Source: an uncultured Anaerolineales bacterium (GTDB taxonomy: Bacteria > Chloroflexota > Anaerolineae > Anaerolineales > UBA4823). Taken from it: DNA of 35,666 nucleotides. Below are positions 27,394-35,666 of the stretch, in pieces. Position 1 is the stretch's first letter, and the number at the start of each line of letters is the position of its first letter. The stretch lies in assembly GCA_903872065.1 (NCBI GenBank), contig CAIQJJ010000597.1, positions 1 through 35,666 of the forward strand, read 5' to 3'. The notes under the pieces were generated by a model. The model was given only the letters and a program-made list of their open reading frames with translations. It was not told the origin of the DNA and did not search any database. The translations under genes were made by a program, and so were the position numbers.

Positions 27394-28642
27394 GTCGGTA
27401 TCCTTCAATGAGAAGTTGGACGCGCGTCCCCTGCCCCGGCTGACTGCTGACGGTCAACTGACCGCCGGCCAACTGCGCCCGCTCGCGCATGCCTCGCAAG
27501 CCAAAATGCCCGCCCTGTTCTTCTTGTGAACGCGGGGCGGCGCTCTGATCGGTTCCCACGCCATCATCCTCAATTACCAGGACAATTTGCTGATCGTTCA
27601 CCGTAAACTGCACGGTCAGGTTTTGCGCCCTGGCATGCCTGACCACGTTCTCAATCGCCTCTTGCGCCACGCGATAGAGGCACTGCTCCACATCCGGGGC
27701 AAGCGATTTGTCGGACAGGGCCAGGTGAAGCTGCAAGGGGGCGCGCCCGGCGGCGGACTCGGCCATCTGCTGCAGCGCCAGGCGCAGGCCCAGGTCTTCC
27801 AGCGGGCTGGCGCGCAGCGATCTCAGGGCGCGGCGGGTCTCATCCAGGCCGGAACGGGTGATCGCCAGTGACTGCGCCAACAACTGATAGGCGGTCTCTG
27901 GCTGCACCGCCCAATAGGCTTTGACGGTCTCCAGTTGGACGCTCAAACCGCTCAATGTGTGCGCCAGGGTATCGTGCAGTTCGCGCGCCAGGCGGTTGCG
28001 CTCACGGCTGACCGCCAGCGTCTCCAGCGTGCTGGCGTAATGGGCCAGTTCCTGGTTGGCAGCCTGCAGCGCCTCTTGCTGGCGGCGCAGGCGGGCAATT
28101 AACTGGCTGACGAAGATGCCAACCACCGCCAGCGAAATGGTGCGAATAGCGATCACAAAATAGAAGAGGAGCTGCCGATCGGGGTCGAAAGCGATGCGGA
28201 TGCTGATCATTACCCATTCAAAGGCGCAGGTAAAGACGGTATAGAACAGCACCATCCACAAGGGGTAGCGCCAGGCGATCAGCGCCAGGCCGACAAACAT
28301 CACGGGCAGTTGGCGCAAGACCATACCCTCGACATTGGCGAGCGGGGCGGCCGGCAGGCGCAAATCCAGCAGGTGATTGAGTAGAATCGGAACAATGGAT
28401 ATCAGCAGGATCATCCAGGGGATCATCGCCGCCTGGGGACGCGTCTTGAGCCATTTTAAATAAGACAGGCCGACAAACAAGAGCGCCGGCGCGCCGTTGA
28501 TCAGGTGGTACCACAGCACCGGCTCCAAAGGGCCGCCAGGGTAGATAAACCTGTCCATGACCGCCAGCGAGACCAGGTAGCCGATCCAGATCCAGGCGGC
28601 GGTGCGAAAGACGCGCATCAGTTCAAGGGAGTCATTTTGCAT
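27371..28642 (-). CDS. Membrane sensor histidine kinase, HisKA_3 type (partner of the NarL-type regulator)
   Basis: Hydrophobic N-terminus; RNRLARELHDTLAHTLSGLSVQLE; IEDDGVGTD; GHFGLRGMRERA. Confidence 0.95.
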   Translation of the reverse strand: MQNDSLELMRVFRTAAWIWIGYLVSLAVMDRFIYPGGPLEPVLWYHLINGAPALLFVGLSYLKWLKTRPQAAMIPWMILLISIVPILLNHLLDLRLPAAPLANVEGMVLRQLPVMFVGLALIAWRYPLWMVLFYTVFTCAFEWVMISIRIAFDPDRQLLFYFVIAIRTISLAVVGIFVSQLIARLRRQQEALQAANQELAHYASTLETLAVSRERNRLARELHDTLAHTLSGLSVQLETVKAYWAVQPETAYQLLAQSLAITRSGLDETRRALRSLRASPLEDLGLRLALQQMAESAAGRAPLQLHLALSDKSLAPDVEQCLYRVAQEAIENVVRHARAQNLTVQFTVNDQQIVLVIEDDGVGTDQSAAPRSQEEQGGHFGLRGMRERAQLAGGQLTVSSQPGQGTRVQLLIEGYRHDQNRHL

Positions 28643-28823
28643 ATTGGAATGATAACACATCCACCCTGGCAATCTCCCTGACGGGCGTCACGATCTGGGG
28701 GCGCGATCCATGATCGCGGTCATGATCGCAGGTGAGGCGTCTCATGTTGAAACTGCTCAGAGGATGACTGGAGGCACTCTCGCTTCTGTTTGAGGCAGGG
28801 TAAACTGAAGAAGTGCAGTGTGC

Positions 28824-28873
28824 GAGTCCGATGAATCAGTTCATCGGATGATACGGAAAACGCAAAGTGCGTT
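28824..28873 (+). repeat. Hairpin-bearing dispersed repeat, copy 1
   Basis: GAGTCCGATGAATCAGTTCATCGGATGATACGGAAAACGCAAAGTGCGTT; related to the reverse complement of 35229-35281. Confidence 0.75.
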
Positions 28874-28937
28874 AATCCGGCGGTTGGTCTGTTGCAACCG
28901 CTGATTTAAAGCAGGTAGGTATGAAAGGAGTTTTAAT

Positions 28938-31511
28938 ATGAAGAGCAAGTATTGGAAGAAATTTTGGCTATGCGCAACAATCGTCGTCATTACGGTTTTC
29001 GCGCTTGCGGCAGGGGCGCGGGCGCGGCCGGCAAAGACGGCGACCGTCGCAGCAAGCACCGCGACGACCAGCAGCTATCCAATTGTGGACACCGGTCAGC
29101 GCCAGTGCTACAACAACAACGGCCCAATCGCCTGCCCAAGCGCGGCAAGCGCTGATTTTTTCGGGCAAGACGCCCAATTTGCGGGCCGCTCATCCAGCTA
29201 TACTCTGAGCAGCGACAGCGTCACCGTCTATGATCAAGTCACCGGCCTGACCTGGGAACGCAGCCCGGAGACGAACGGCGACGGCAGCCTGAGCAAGAGC
29301 GACAAACTAAGCTATGCCAATGCGCTGCTGCACTGCGCCGAACACAGCGCCGCCAACTACGCCGGCTATAATGACTGGCGGCTGCCGTCCATCAAGGAAC
29401 TGTATTCACTGATTGATTTCAGCGGGACGGATCCCAGCGGGGTCGCCGGGACAGACACGACCGGCCTGACCCCCTTCATTGACACGGACTATTTCTTGTT
29501 TGCGTATGGGGATACCAGCGCCGGCGAGCGCCTGATTGACGCGCAGTATGTCTCCAGCACGCCTTACGTGGTCAGTTCGGGCAGCGTTACCAAAGTGTTT
29601 GGCGTGAATTTCGCCGATGGGCGCATCAAAGGCTATGACCTGAAGATGCCGGGCGATGTGGAGAAAACTTTTGCGGTGCAGTGTGTGCGCGGCAGCTCCA
29701 GTTACGGCGTCAATGACTTTGAGGATAACCAGGATGGGACGATCAGCGATCAGGCGACCGGCCTGATGTGGAGCAAGGCCGACAGCGCGGCAGCCATGAA
29801 CTGGAAGAACGCCCTGGCGTGGGTGCAGACCAAGAACGCGGAAAACTACCTGGGGCATGATGACTGGCGGCTGCCAAACGCCAAGGAATTGCAGAGCATC
29901 CTGGATTACAGCCGCTCTCCCGATGTCACCGCCTCGGCGGCGATCGATCCCGTCTTTGAGGCCACTTCGTTCACCAATGAAGACGGCCAAGCCGATTGGG
30001 GCTGGTATTGGACTTCGACGACCCACGCCAGTTCGAACGGCATGGGCGGGGCCGGGATTTACCTGGCGTTTGGCAGGGCCGGCGGCTGGCAGCAAACACA
30101 GGCCGGCTGCTTCAGCCTGGTGGATGTGCATGGGGCCGGGGCGCAGCGCAGCGATCCCAAGAACAGCAACAACCTGGTGGAGATGGGCAGCATTTGCAAT
30201 GGCGGGACGGCTTATGGGCTGGGGCCGCAGGGAGATGTTCAACGCGCCGCCAATTACGTGCGCCTGGTGCGGGATATAGACGGCGCCAGCACTGCCTTGC
30301 TGGATGAGAATCTCTACCTGGCGTTGATCAGCGCCAATGCAAGCAGCGCCAAAGCGCCAGCCTTTACCCTCGACCAGACTCTTTCGGACGGGGCGCAGCG
30401 CAACACACTCGCCTTCGATGGGTTGGCTTTCCTCACCGGCAACCTGGGATCCGACTCGTTCTTCCCGCCTGGCAAAGTGGCCGATTTCTGGGGCTTCCAA
30501 TACCTGCGAGATAACGACCCCAGCGAGATGGGCCACAACACTGATTTTCTGACGCGCGCCGCGCTCAATATGCTCTATATCCTCACCCCGGCGCAGCGCA
30601 GCGACCTGGTCGCACTGGCCGAAAGCCAGGTAGATGCGATCAATGACTATGGCTATCAGCGCTTTGTCTTAATGGACGCCTTCCGCCGGCTGCTGGAGGG
30701 CGATCTACCGGCCGGGGCCAGCGGGCTGGATCAGGCGGCGGTGCAAGCGTACTCGGCTCAGTTGTACCGCCTGGACGGCGAGATCAGTTATGCGCGCGCC
30801 CAGGTGATGGGCGGCATGCTCAACCAACTGGATGCGACCCAGCGCGCTTACCTGGATCCAATGGTGGGGCAGGGTATGCTCACCTGGCCCGTGGTGGACG
30901 AACCCGAAGACTTGCGCGGTCTAAACAACGATGTCAAAGTGGCGGTGATGACCTACGCCGGGGATCTGTTCAGTTGGTATGCGGGTTCGCTCGAAGCGGA
31001 TGTATACTTCTGTCCTGAGCGGCAAGGCACGTACTTCGGTTCTTTTTACATGAAAGATGCGCCGGCGGTGGGCAATCCCGGCTATTCCATCCCGGTGACG
31101 CTGACGGCGGAACTGGGAGAGACCTTTATCAATACGCTGACGACGGAACAACAACCCCTCGTCACCAACCTGGTGGCAGAGCAAAAAACGGCTCTGTATG
31201 AGATCGTTGACCGGCGGGAGGATGTGGCAGTGCTGCTGCGCCAGTTCCTCAGCGGCGGGACGCCCGACCGGGCCACTGTCTTGAGTTTGATGGAACACTA
31301 CGGCGAACTGGACGGCGAGATCGTCTACCGTTACGCCACGGCTTTCGCCCAGGTCAACCAGGCGCTCAGCGCCGAACAGCGGGCAAAGCTGCTCAAGCTG
31401 CGCAGCGACCTGCTCGGCGACCTGGCTTACCCAAGCGGGGCGTTTCTCTACTCGCAGAGCATCCCCGTGCCGGAGATTCCGAACAGCGATTTTTTGTTTG
31501 ATGTTCCTTGA
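28938..31511 (+). CDS. Secreted protein with two DUF1566 (Lcl C-terminal-like) domains and C-terminal LTxxQ-like helical region
   Basis: Signal peptide MKSKYWKKFWLCATIVVITVFALAAGARA; YNDWRLPSIKELYSLID and HDDWRLPNAKELQSILDYS; later LTPAQR, LDATQR, LTTEQQ, LSAEQR. Confidence 0.85.
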   Translation: MKSKYWKKFWLCATIVVITVFALAAGARARPAKTATVAASTATTSSYPIVDTGQRQCYNNNGPIACPSAASADFFGQDAQFAGRSSSYTLSSDSVTVYDQVTGLTWERSPETNGDGSLSKSDKLSYANALLHCAEHSAANYAGYNDWRLPSIKELYSLIDFSGTDPSGVAGTDTTGLTPFIDTDYFLFAYGDTSAGERLIDAQYVSSTPYVVSSGSVTKVFGVNFADGRIKGYDLKMPGDVEKTFAVQCVRGSSSYGVNDFEDNQDGTISDQATGLMWSKADSAAAMNWKNALAWVQTKNAENYLGHDDWRLPNAKELQSILDYSRSPDVTASAAIDPVFEATSFTNEDGQADWGWYWTSTTHASSNGMGGAGIYLAFGRAGGWQQTQAGCFSLVDVHGAGAQRSDPKNSNNLVEMGSICNGGTAYGLGPQGDVQRAANYVRLVRDIDGASTALLDENLYLALISANASSAKAPAFTLDQTLSDGAQRNTLAFDGLAFLTGNLGSDSFFPPGKVADFWGFQYLRDNDPSEMGHNTDFLTRAALNMLYILTPAQRSDLVALAESQVDAINDYGYQRFVLMDAFRRLLEGDLPAGASGLDQAAVQAYSAQLYRLDGEISYARAQVMGGMLNQLDATQRAYLDPMVGQGMLTWPVVDEPEDLRGLNNDVKVAVMTYAGDLFSWYAGSLEADVYFCPERQGTYFGSFYMKDAPAVGNPGYSIPVTLTAELGETFINTLTTEQQPLVTNLVAEQKTALYEIVDRREDVAVLLRQFLSGGTPDRATVLSLMEHYGELDGEIVYRYATAFAQVNQALSAEQRAKLLKLRSDLLGDLAYPSGAFLYSQSIPVPEIPNSDFLFDVP

Positions 31512-34433
31512 AAAAAATTATGTCTGGCAAAATTACCCTCTTACAAAATCGGCCACAACTACGCTTGATTTTCATCTTCCTGGCGCTTGGCCTGCTGGCA
31601 TGCGCCAGCCCACAAGCCGATCGCGTCTCGAACGAGACGCGGTCGGCGCCGGCCGGCGCAGCCAAAAAGACGCCCAAAGCGCCAGGGGTCAAACGCACGC
31701 CGGCGGCAGCCCAACCCGGCGCGGCCAGCCCCGGGTTCAGCGCCCCGGAGATCAGCGGGCGGCCCAGCGCCAGTTCAATCACGATCAACGCCGTCCCACA
31801 GCAGGCAGTGGAACTTTACTATGAATACGGGATTGCGGCAGGAACGTACATCAGCCAGACAACGCCGGTGAGCGCCGCCGGCGGCGCGCCGTTGGAGACC
31901 GTGATCAATTCGCTGCAAGCCAACACGCGCTATTTCTACCGCCTGCGCTACCGCCTGGACGGAACGGGGGAATTCGCGTCCGGCGAGGAGCGCAGTTTCA
32001 TGACGCAGCGCGCCCCCGGCAGCACGTTCACCTTCGGCGTGCAGGGCGATTCCCATCCCGAACGGGTCAATACGCAGTTCAACGCCGATCTCTACACGCG
32101 CAGCCTGCTCAACGCCGCCGCCAGCCAGCCTGATTTCTACCTGACGATCGGCGACGATTTCAGCGTAGATCAGCTCGCCACGCTCACCGAGGCGACGGTG
32201 AGTCAGCTTTACCTCAACCAACGCCAATACCTGGGGCTGGTGGGCGCGCCGGTCTTCCTGGTGAATGGCAATCACGAACAAGCGGCGCTGGCCAACCTGG
32301 ACGGTACGCCCGACAATGTGGCGGTCTGGGCGCAAACGGCGCGCAACGCCTATTACCCGCAGCCGGCGCCGGATGATTTTTACGGCGGCGACGCTCAAGT
32401 GATGCCGTATATCGGCCTGCTGCGCGATTACTATGCCTGGACATGGGGCGACGCGCTGTTTGTGGTGATTGACCCCTACTGGCACTCGACGGTGGCGGTG
32501 GATAACAGGCTGGACGGTGAAAAGAATACGCGCAACCTGTGGGATGTGACGCTGGATGAAACGCAGTACCAATGGTTTAAGCAGACGCTTGAGCAGTCGG
32601 ACGCCAAGTTTAAGTTCGTCTTTGCCCATCACGTCAGCGGCACAGGACGCGGCGGCATTGAACTGGCCGGGCTGTACGAATGGGGCGGCTACGACAAGAA
32701 CGGAAGCTGGCTCTTCGACGAAAAGCGCCCTGGCTGGCCACTGCCCCTGCACCAACTGATGGTGCAAAACGGTGTGACCATCTTTTTCCAGGGACACGAT
32801 CACATCTTCGTCAAGCAGGAATTGGACGGCGTTATCTACCAAAGCCTGCCGGAGCCGGCCGATCCCAATTACAGCCTGTTCAACGCCGACAAGTACCTGT
32901 CGGGGGTCGAACTGCCCAACAGCGGCTATGTGCGCGTCACCGTCTCTGCGGATCAGGTGTTGGTCGAGTACGTGCGCGCCTACCTGCCGCAGGATGAGGG
33001 CGGCGGACAGTTCAACGGACAGGCAGCCTATTCTTACACGGTAGGCTCGGCGACGCCCAGCGAGGCCTTTCCGGGGACGATGATCCTGGGCAGCCCGACG
33101 GATCGTTCAGTGACCCTGAACGTTCTGCCAGAGCAAACCGTAGAAGCTTACCTGGAGTACGGGCCGCAAGCCGGGATCCCCGTCAGCCAGACGATCACGA
33201 CCTCGCTGCAAAGCGGCGCGCCGGACCAATGGACGCTCGCCGGCCTGGCCGCCGACACGCGCTATTTTTACCGGATGCGCTTCCGGCGGGCCGGCGAGGC
33301 GCTCTTTGCGACGGACGCCGAACACAGCTTCACCACCCAACGCCGCGCTGGCAGTACCTTCACTTTCGATGTGACCGCCGACCCGCACAACCGCGAGCCA
33401 AATTTCAACGGCGGCGTCTACGCCCAAACTCTCCAAAACGTGCTGGACGATCAACCGGATTTCCTGGTTGACCTGGGGGACACTTTCATGACGGAAAAGC
33501 TCCGCGCCAGTACGTACATCAGTGTGGTGCAAACGATGCTGGACATGCGCCCTTACCTGAGCCTGGCCGGGGCCGAGACGCCGCTTTACCTGGTCAACGG
33601 CAATCACGAGGGGGAATTGGGCTGGCTGCTGGACGGGGACGGCGACAACCTGGCGGTGTGGTCTACGCAGGCGCGCCAGCTTTACTACCCCCAATCCCAC
33701 GCCGGGCGGCTTTTATTCGGGCAGTGCGACCGAAGAGGCATGGATCGGGAGGCGCGACGGCTATTACGCCTGGGAATGGGGCGATGCGCTGTTCGTCGTC
33801 CTCGACCCCTTCTGGTACACGCTGGAAAAGTCCAGGCCAGGGGAGGAAAACTGGGGCTGGACGCTGGGCAAAGAGCAGTATGACTGGCTGGCCCAAACGC
33901 TCTCTGAGAGCCAGGCGACCTTCAAGTTTGTCTTCGCCCACCAGTTGGTAGGCGGGACGAATGACACTTTGGGCGTCGGGCGCGGCGGGATTGAATGGGC
34001 CGGCTTCTATGAATGGGGCGGACAGAACCTGGATGGGAGCTGGGGATTCGACGCTTACCGGCCCGGTTGGGGAAAGCCAATCCACCAACTGCTGGTGGAC
34101 AATCACGTCACCATCTTCTTCCACGGCCACGATCACCTTTTTGTCAAACAAGACCTGGATGGGGTGGTCTATCAAGAAGCACCGCAGCCCAGCTACACCA
34201 ATTACGACAATACCAACAGCGCCGCGGAGTACGGCTATCTGAACGGCGTCCTGTTGGGCAACACGGGCCATCTGCGCGTGACGGTCTCGCCTGGGCAGGT
34301 GACGGTGGATTATGTGCGCGCCTATCTGCCGCAGGACGAGAACAGCCAGCGGCAAAACGGCGCGGTCAGCTACAGCTATACGATCACTGCACCGCAGTCG
34401 AGGTGGGTCTATTTGCCAATGCTGTGCAGGTGA
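31508..34433 (+). pseudogene. Tandemly duplicated metallophosphoesterase lipoprotein (purple acid phosphatase-like), interrupted by a +1 frameshift at 33688-33692
   Basis: ORF 31508-33883 (lipobox-like LGLLACAS; GDSH, GDDF, NGNHE, GHDH) continues in the +1 frame to 34433 (FVFAHQLVGG...FFHGHDHLFVKQDL). Removing one C from CCCCC restores YYPNPTPGGFY. Confidence 0.85.
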
Positions 34434-34468
34434 GGCGGGGAGCGGCTTTTGGTTGCAGTGTGTGTGGG

Positions 34469-35128
34469 CTAACGGCTCTCCAGCAGGGCTGATCCGTTGG
34501 CCCGCACACAATCTACCAGGTGGCCGATCTCATGCTGGCCGGCCAGGACGATCGGTTTGTGGCGCGCCCAATGGATCGTTTCGGCGCTGAAGCCGCCCGG
34601 AGCCCAAAAGTAGCCGCACAGGGCGTTTTCTTGTTTTACGGCGAGGGATAAGGCGTAGACGGCGCGAATTTCCACCGGGCCGGTCTGTTGAGCGTAGGCC
34701 AGCAGTTCGAGTCCGCCATCGGGATTGCGCAAGCGCAGGTAGTCTTCTGCTTCATCGTCCTCATCCTGGTTGATTACGTGGTAGCCCATACGCGCATGGG
34801 TGTGGATCGCCAGGAAGCGCAAGCCGCCGGCGGACAGGTGGCCGGCCATATCAAACTGGGGGGGCAGGTCTTGTTCGCTCTTCGCCTGCCAGGCGATCAT
34901 ACTGCGCCGCCAGATGCGCTTGCGCAGCCAGCGCCAGAAGGTTTGAACTGCCAGCAGGCCAATGAAGCAAAACAGGACGCCGAGGCTGCTGCTAAAAATG
35001 ATGCGCGCCTGGTTTTCTTTGGAGAGGTTCTCCACGAAACCAAGCGCGAATACCCCTGCCAGTAAGCACAGGGCGGCGATTCCCAAGAAGGTTGTCTCAA
35101 GCAGGGTGCGAACTTTTAGCTTTTGCAT
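34469..35128 (-). CDS. Membrane protein with two N-terminal TM helices and a degenerate Mrr/restriction-endonuclease-like domain
   Basis: Hydrophobic helices GIAALCLLAGVFALGFV and SSLGVLFCFIGLLAVQTFW; GYHVINQDEDDEAEDYLRLRNPDGGLELLAYAQQ...GYFWAPGGFSAETIHWARHKPIVLAGQHEIGHLVD. Confidence 0.6.
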   Translation of the reverse strand: MQKLKVRTLLETTFLGIAALCLLAGVFALGFVENLSKENQARIIFSSSLGVLFCFIGLLAVQTFWRWLRKRIWRRSMIAWQAKSEQDLPPQFDMAGHLSAGGLRFLAIHTHARMGYHVINQDEDDEAEDYLRLRNPDGGLELLAYAQQTGPVEIRAVYALSLAVKQENALCGYFWAPGGFSAETIHWARHKPIVLAGQHEIGHLVDCVRANGSALLESR

Positions 35129-35228
35129 CGGTTTACCCAGGTGTAAAGCCAGGCTCAGAGTTGGGCTATTGTATCACAAGAGGTGAAGACACTGGAAACG
35201 TCCTGCAAACTCGCCAGCGCAGAGGCCC

Positions 35229-35610
35229 AACGCGCTTGCGCACGTTTCCCATACCATCCGATGAAGTGATTGATCGGACTCGGCGATGGATTCTCGTCCG
35301 GGACGCGGCATGAGCCAGCCGGCTGGACTCAAGGCTTCAGCCGGTCGGATGGGCGATCTGAATGGATCGGGCCGGCGATCCCTGGCATGAATGCCAGGGC
35401 AAAGCTGCGCCGGATCAATCCGGCTGAATAAGACGGGCTATAAGGGGAGTTCGCTGGCGCGGGAGATCGTTCCGGCCAAGGCGAACCCCACCCCGGCCCT
35501 CCCCAACGGAAAACCACCGGTGGGGAGGGAGAGCGCGTCGCGATAGTCCGAGTCCAAGCCCCATTCATGGGGCGCTGTTCTTTAGCCAGGCGATTGATCG
35601 CCTGGCTTTC
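35229..35610. repeat. Chain of short palindromes/hairpins, starting with dispersed repeat copy 2 (35229-35281, minus orientation)
   Basis: CCAGCC|GGCTGG 35315-35326; CCCTGGCAT-GA-ATGCCAGGG 35380-35399; GCCGGAT-CA-ATCCGGC 35409-35424; CCCTCCCCA...TGGGGAGGG 35497-35529; GCCCCAT-TC-ATGGGGC 35558-35573; AGCCAGGCGAT-TG-ATCGCCTGGCT 35584-35607. Confidence 0.85.
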
Positions 35611-35666
35611 CCGGCGATTCCTGGCGGCGCGGGCCAGGCGAACGGCCTGGGCTGATGGACATGATC

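Noticed and set aside
29406-30536. 376-aa minus-strand ORF opposite the DUF1566 gene
   Set aside because: Antisense open frame explained by high GC; the plus strand encodes clear DUF1566 motifs and a signal peptide.
33688-33692. Programmed ribosomal frameshifting at the C5 run
   Set aside because: The run is short, and I see no heptameric slippery site or SD-like stimulator. Sequencing error or mutation is simpler.
33945-34433. Separate gene encoding a 162-aa phosphoesterase fragment
   Set aside because: It is the continuation of the upstream gene after a single-base frameshift; sequence between 33693 and 33945 in the same frame also matches copy 1.
31775-34511. Minus-strand ORFs of 355, 197 and 282 aa opposite the phosphoesterase
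   Set aside because: They mirror the duplicated coding sequence on the other strand and contain no recognisable domain.

Overview
This 35.7 kb high-GC bacterial window looks like Chloroflexota (Anaerolineae-like). That taxonomic impression comes from protein style and repeats and was not tested. On the minus strand from about 14.95 kb down to 0.77 kb lies a compact signalling locus. In transcription order it encodes an EAL-domain protein, a histidine-kinase-like protein with a degenerate ATPase, an OmpR-type response regulator, REC-Roadblock, Roadblock, MglA-like small GTPase, Roadblock, DUF4388-Roadblock, Roadblock, a small Cys-rich V4R-like protein, an amidoligase-family protein, a beta-carbonic anhydrase, a class II glutamine amidotransferase, REC plus a DHp-like domain, and a large hybrid histidine kinase. 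The amidoligase/glutaminase pair inside a GTPase/Roadblock/phosphorelay operon is the best candidate for an undescribed system. Other content: a partial ABC exporter, a CcrM-like DNA methyltransferase next to a conserved unknown, a sugar/ceramidase-like/sialidase-like metabolic group, an orphan PAS kinase, a NarL-type two-component pair, a DUF1566 protein with LTxxQ-like motifs, a duplicated metallophosphoesterase with a one-base frameshift, and a membrane protein with a degenerate Mrr-like domain. There are also several palindromic or tandem repeat elements. One palindromic cluster lies in frame inside the hybrid kinase. A pair of inverted copies of a hairpin element flanks the 28.8-35.3 kb segment. 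All family calls are by eye; no database search was run.
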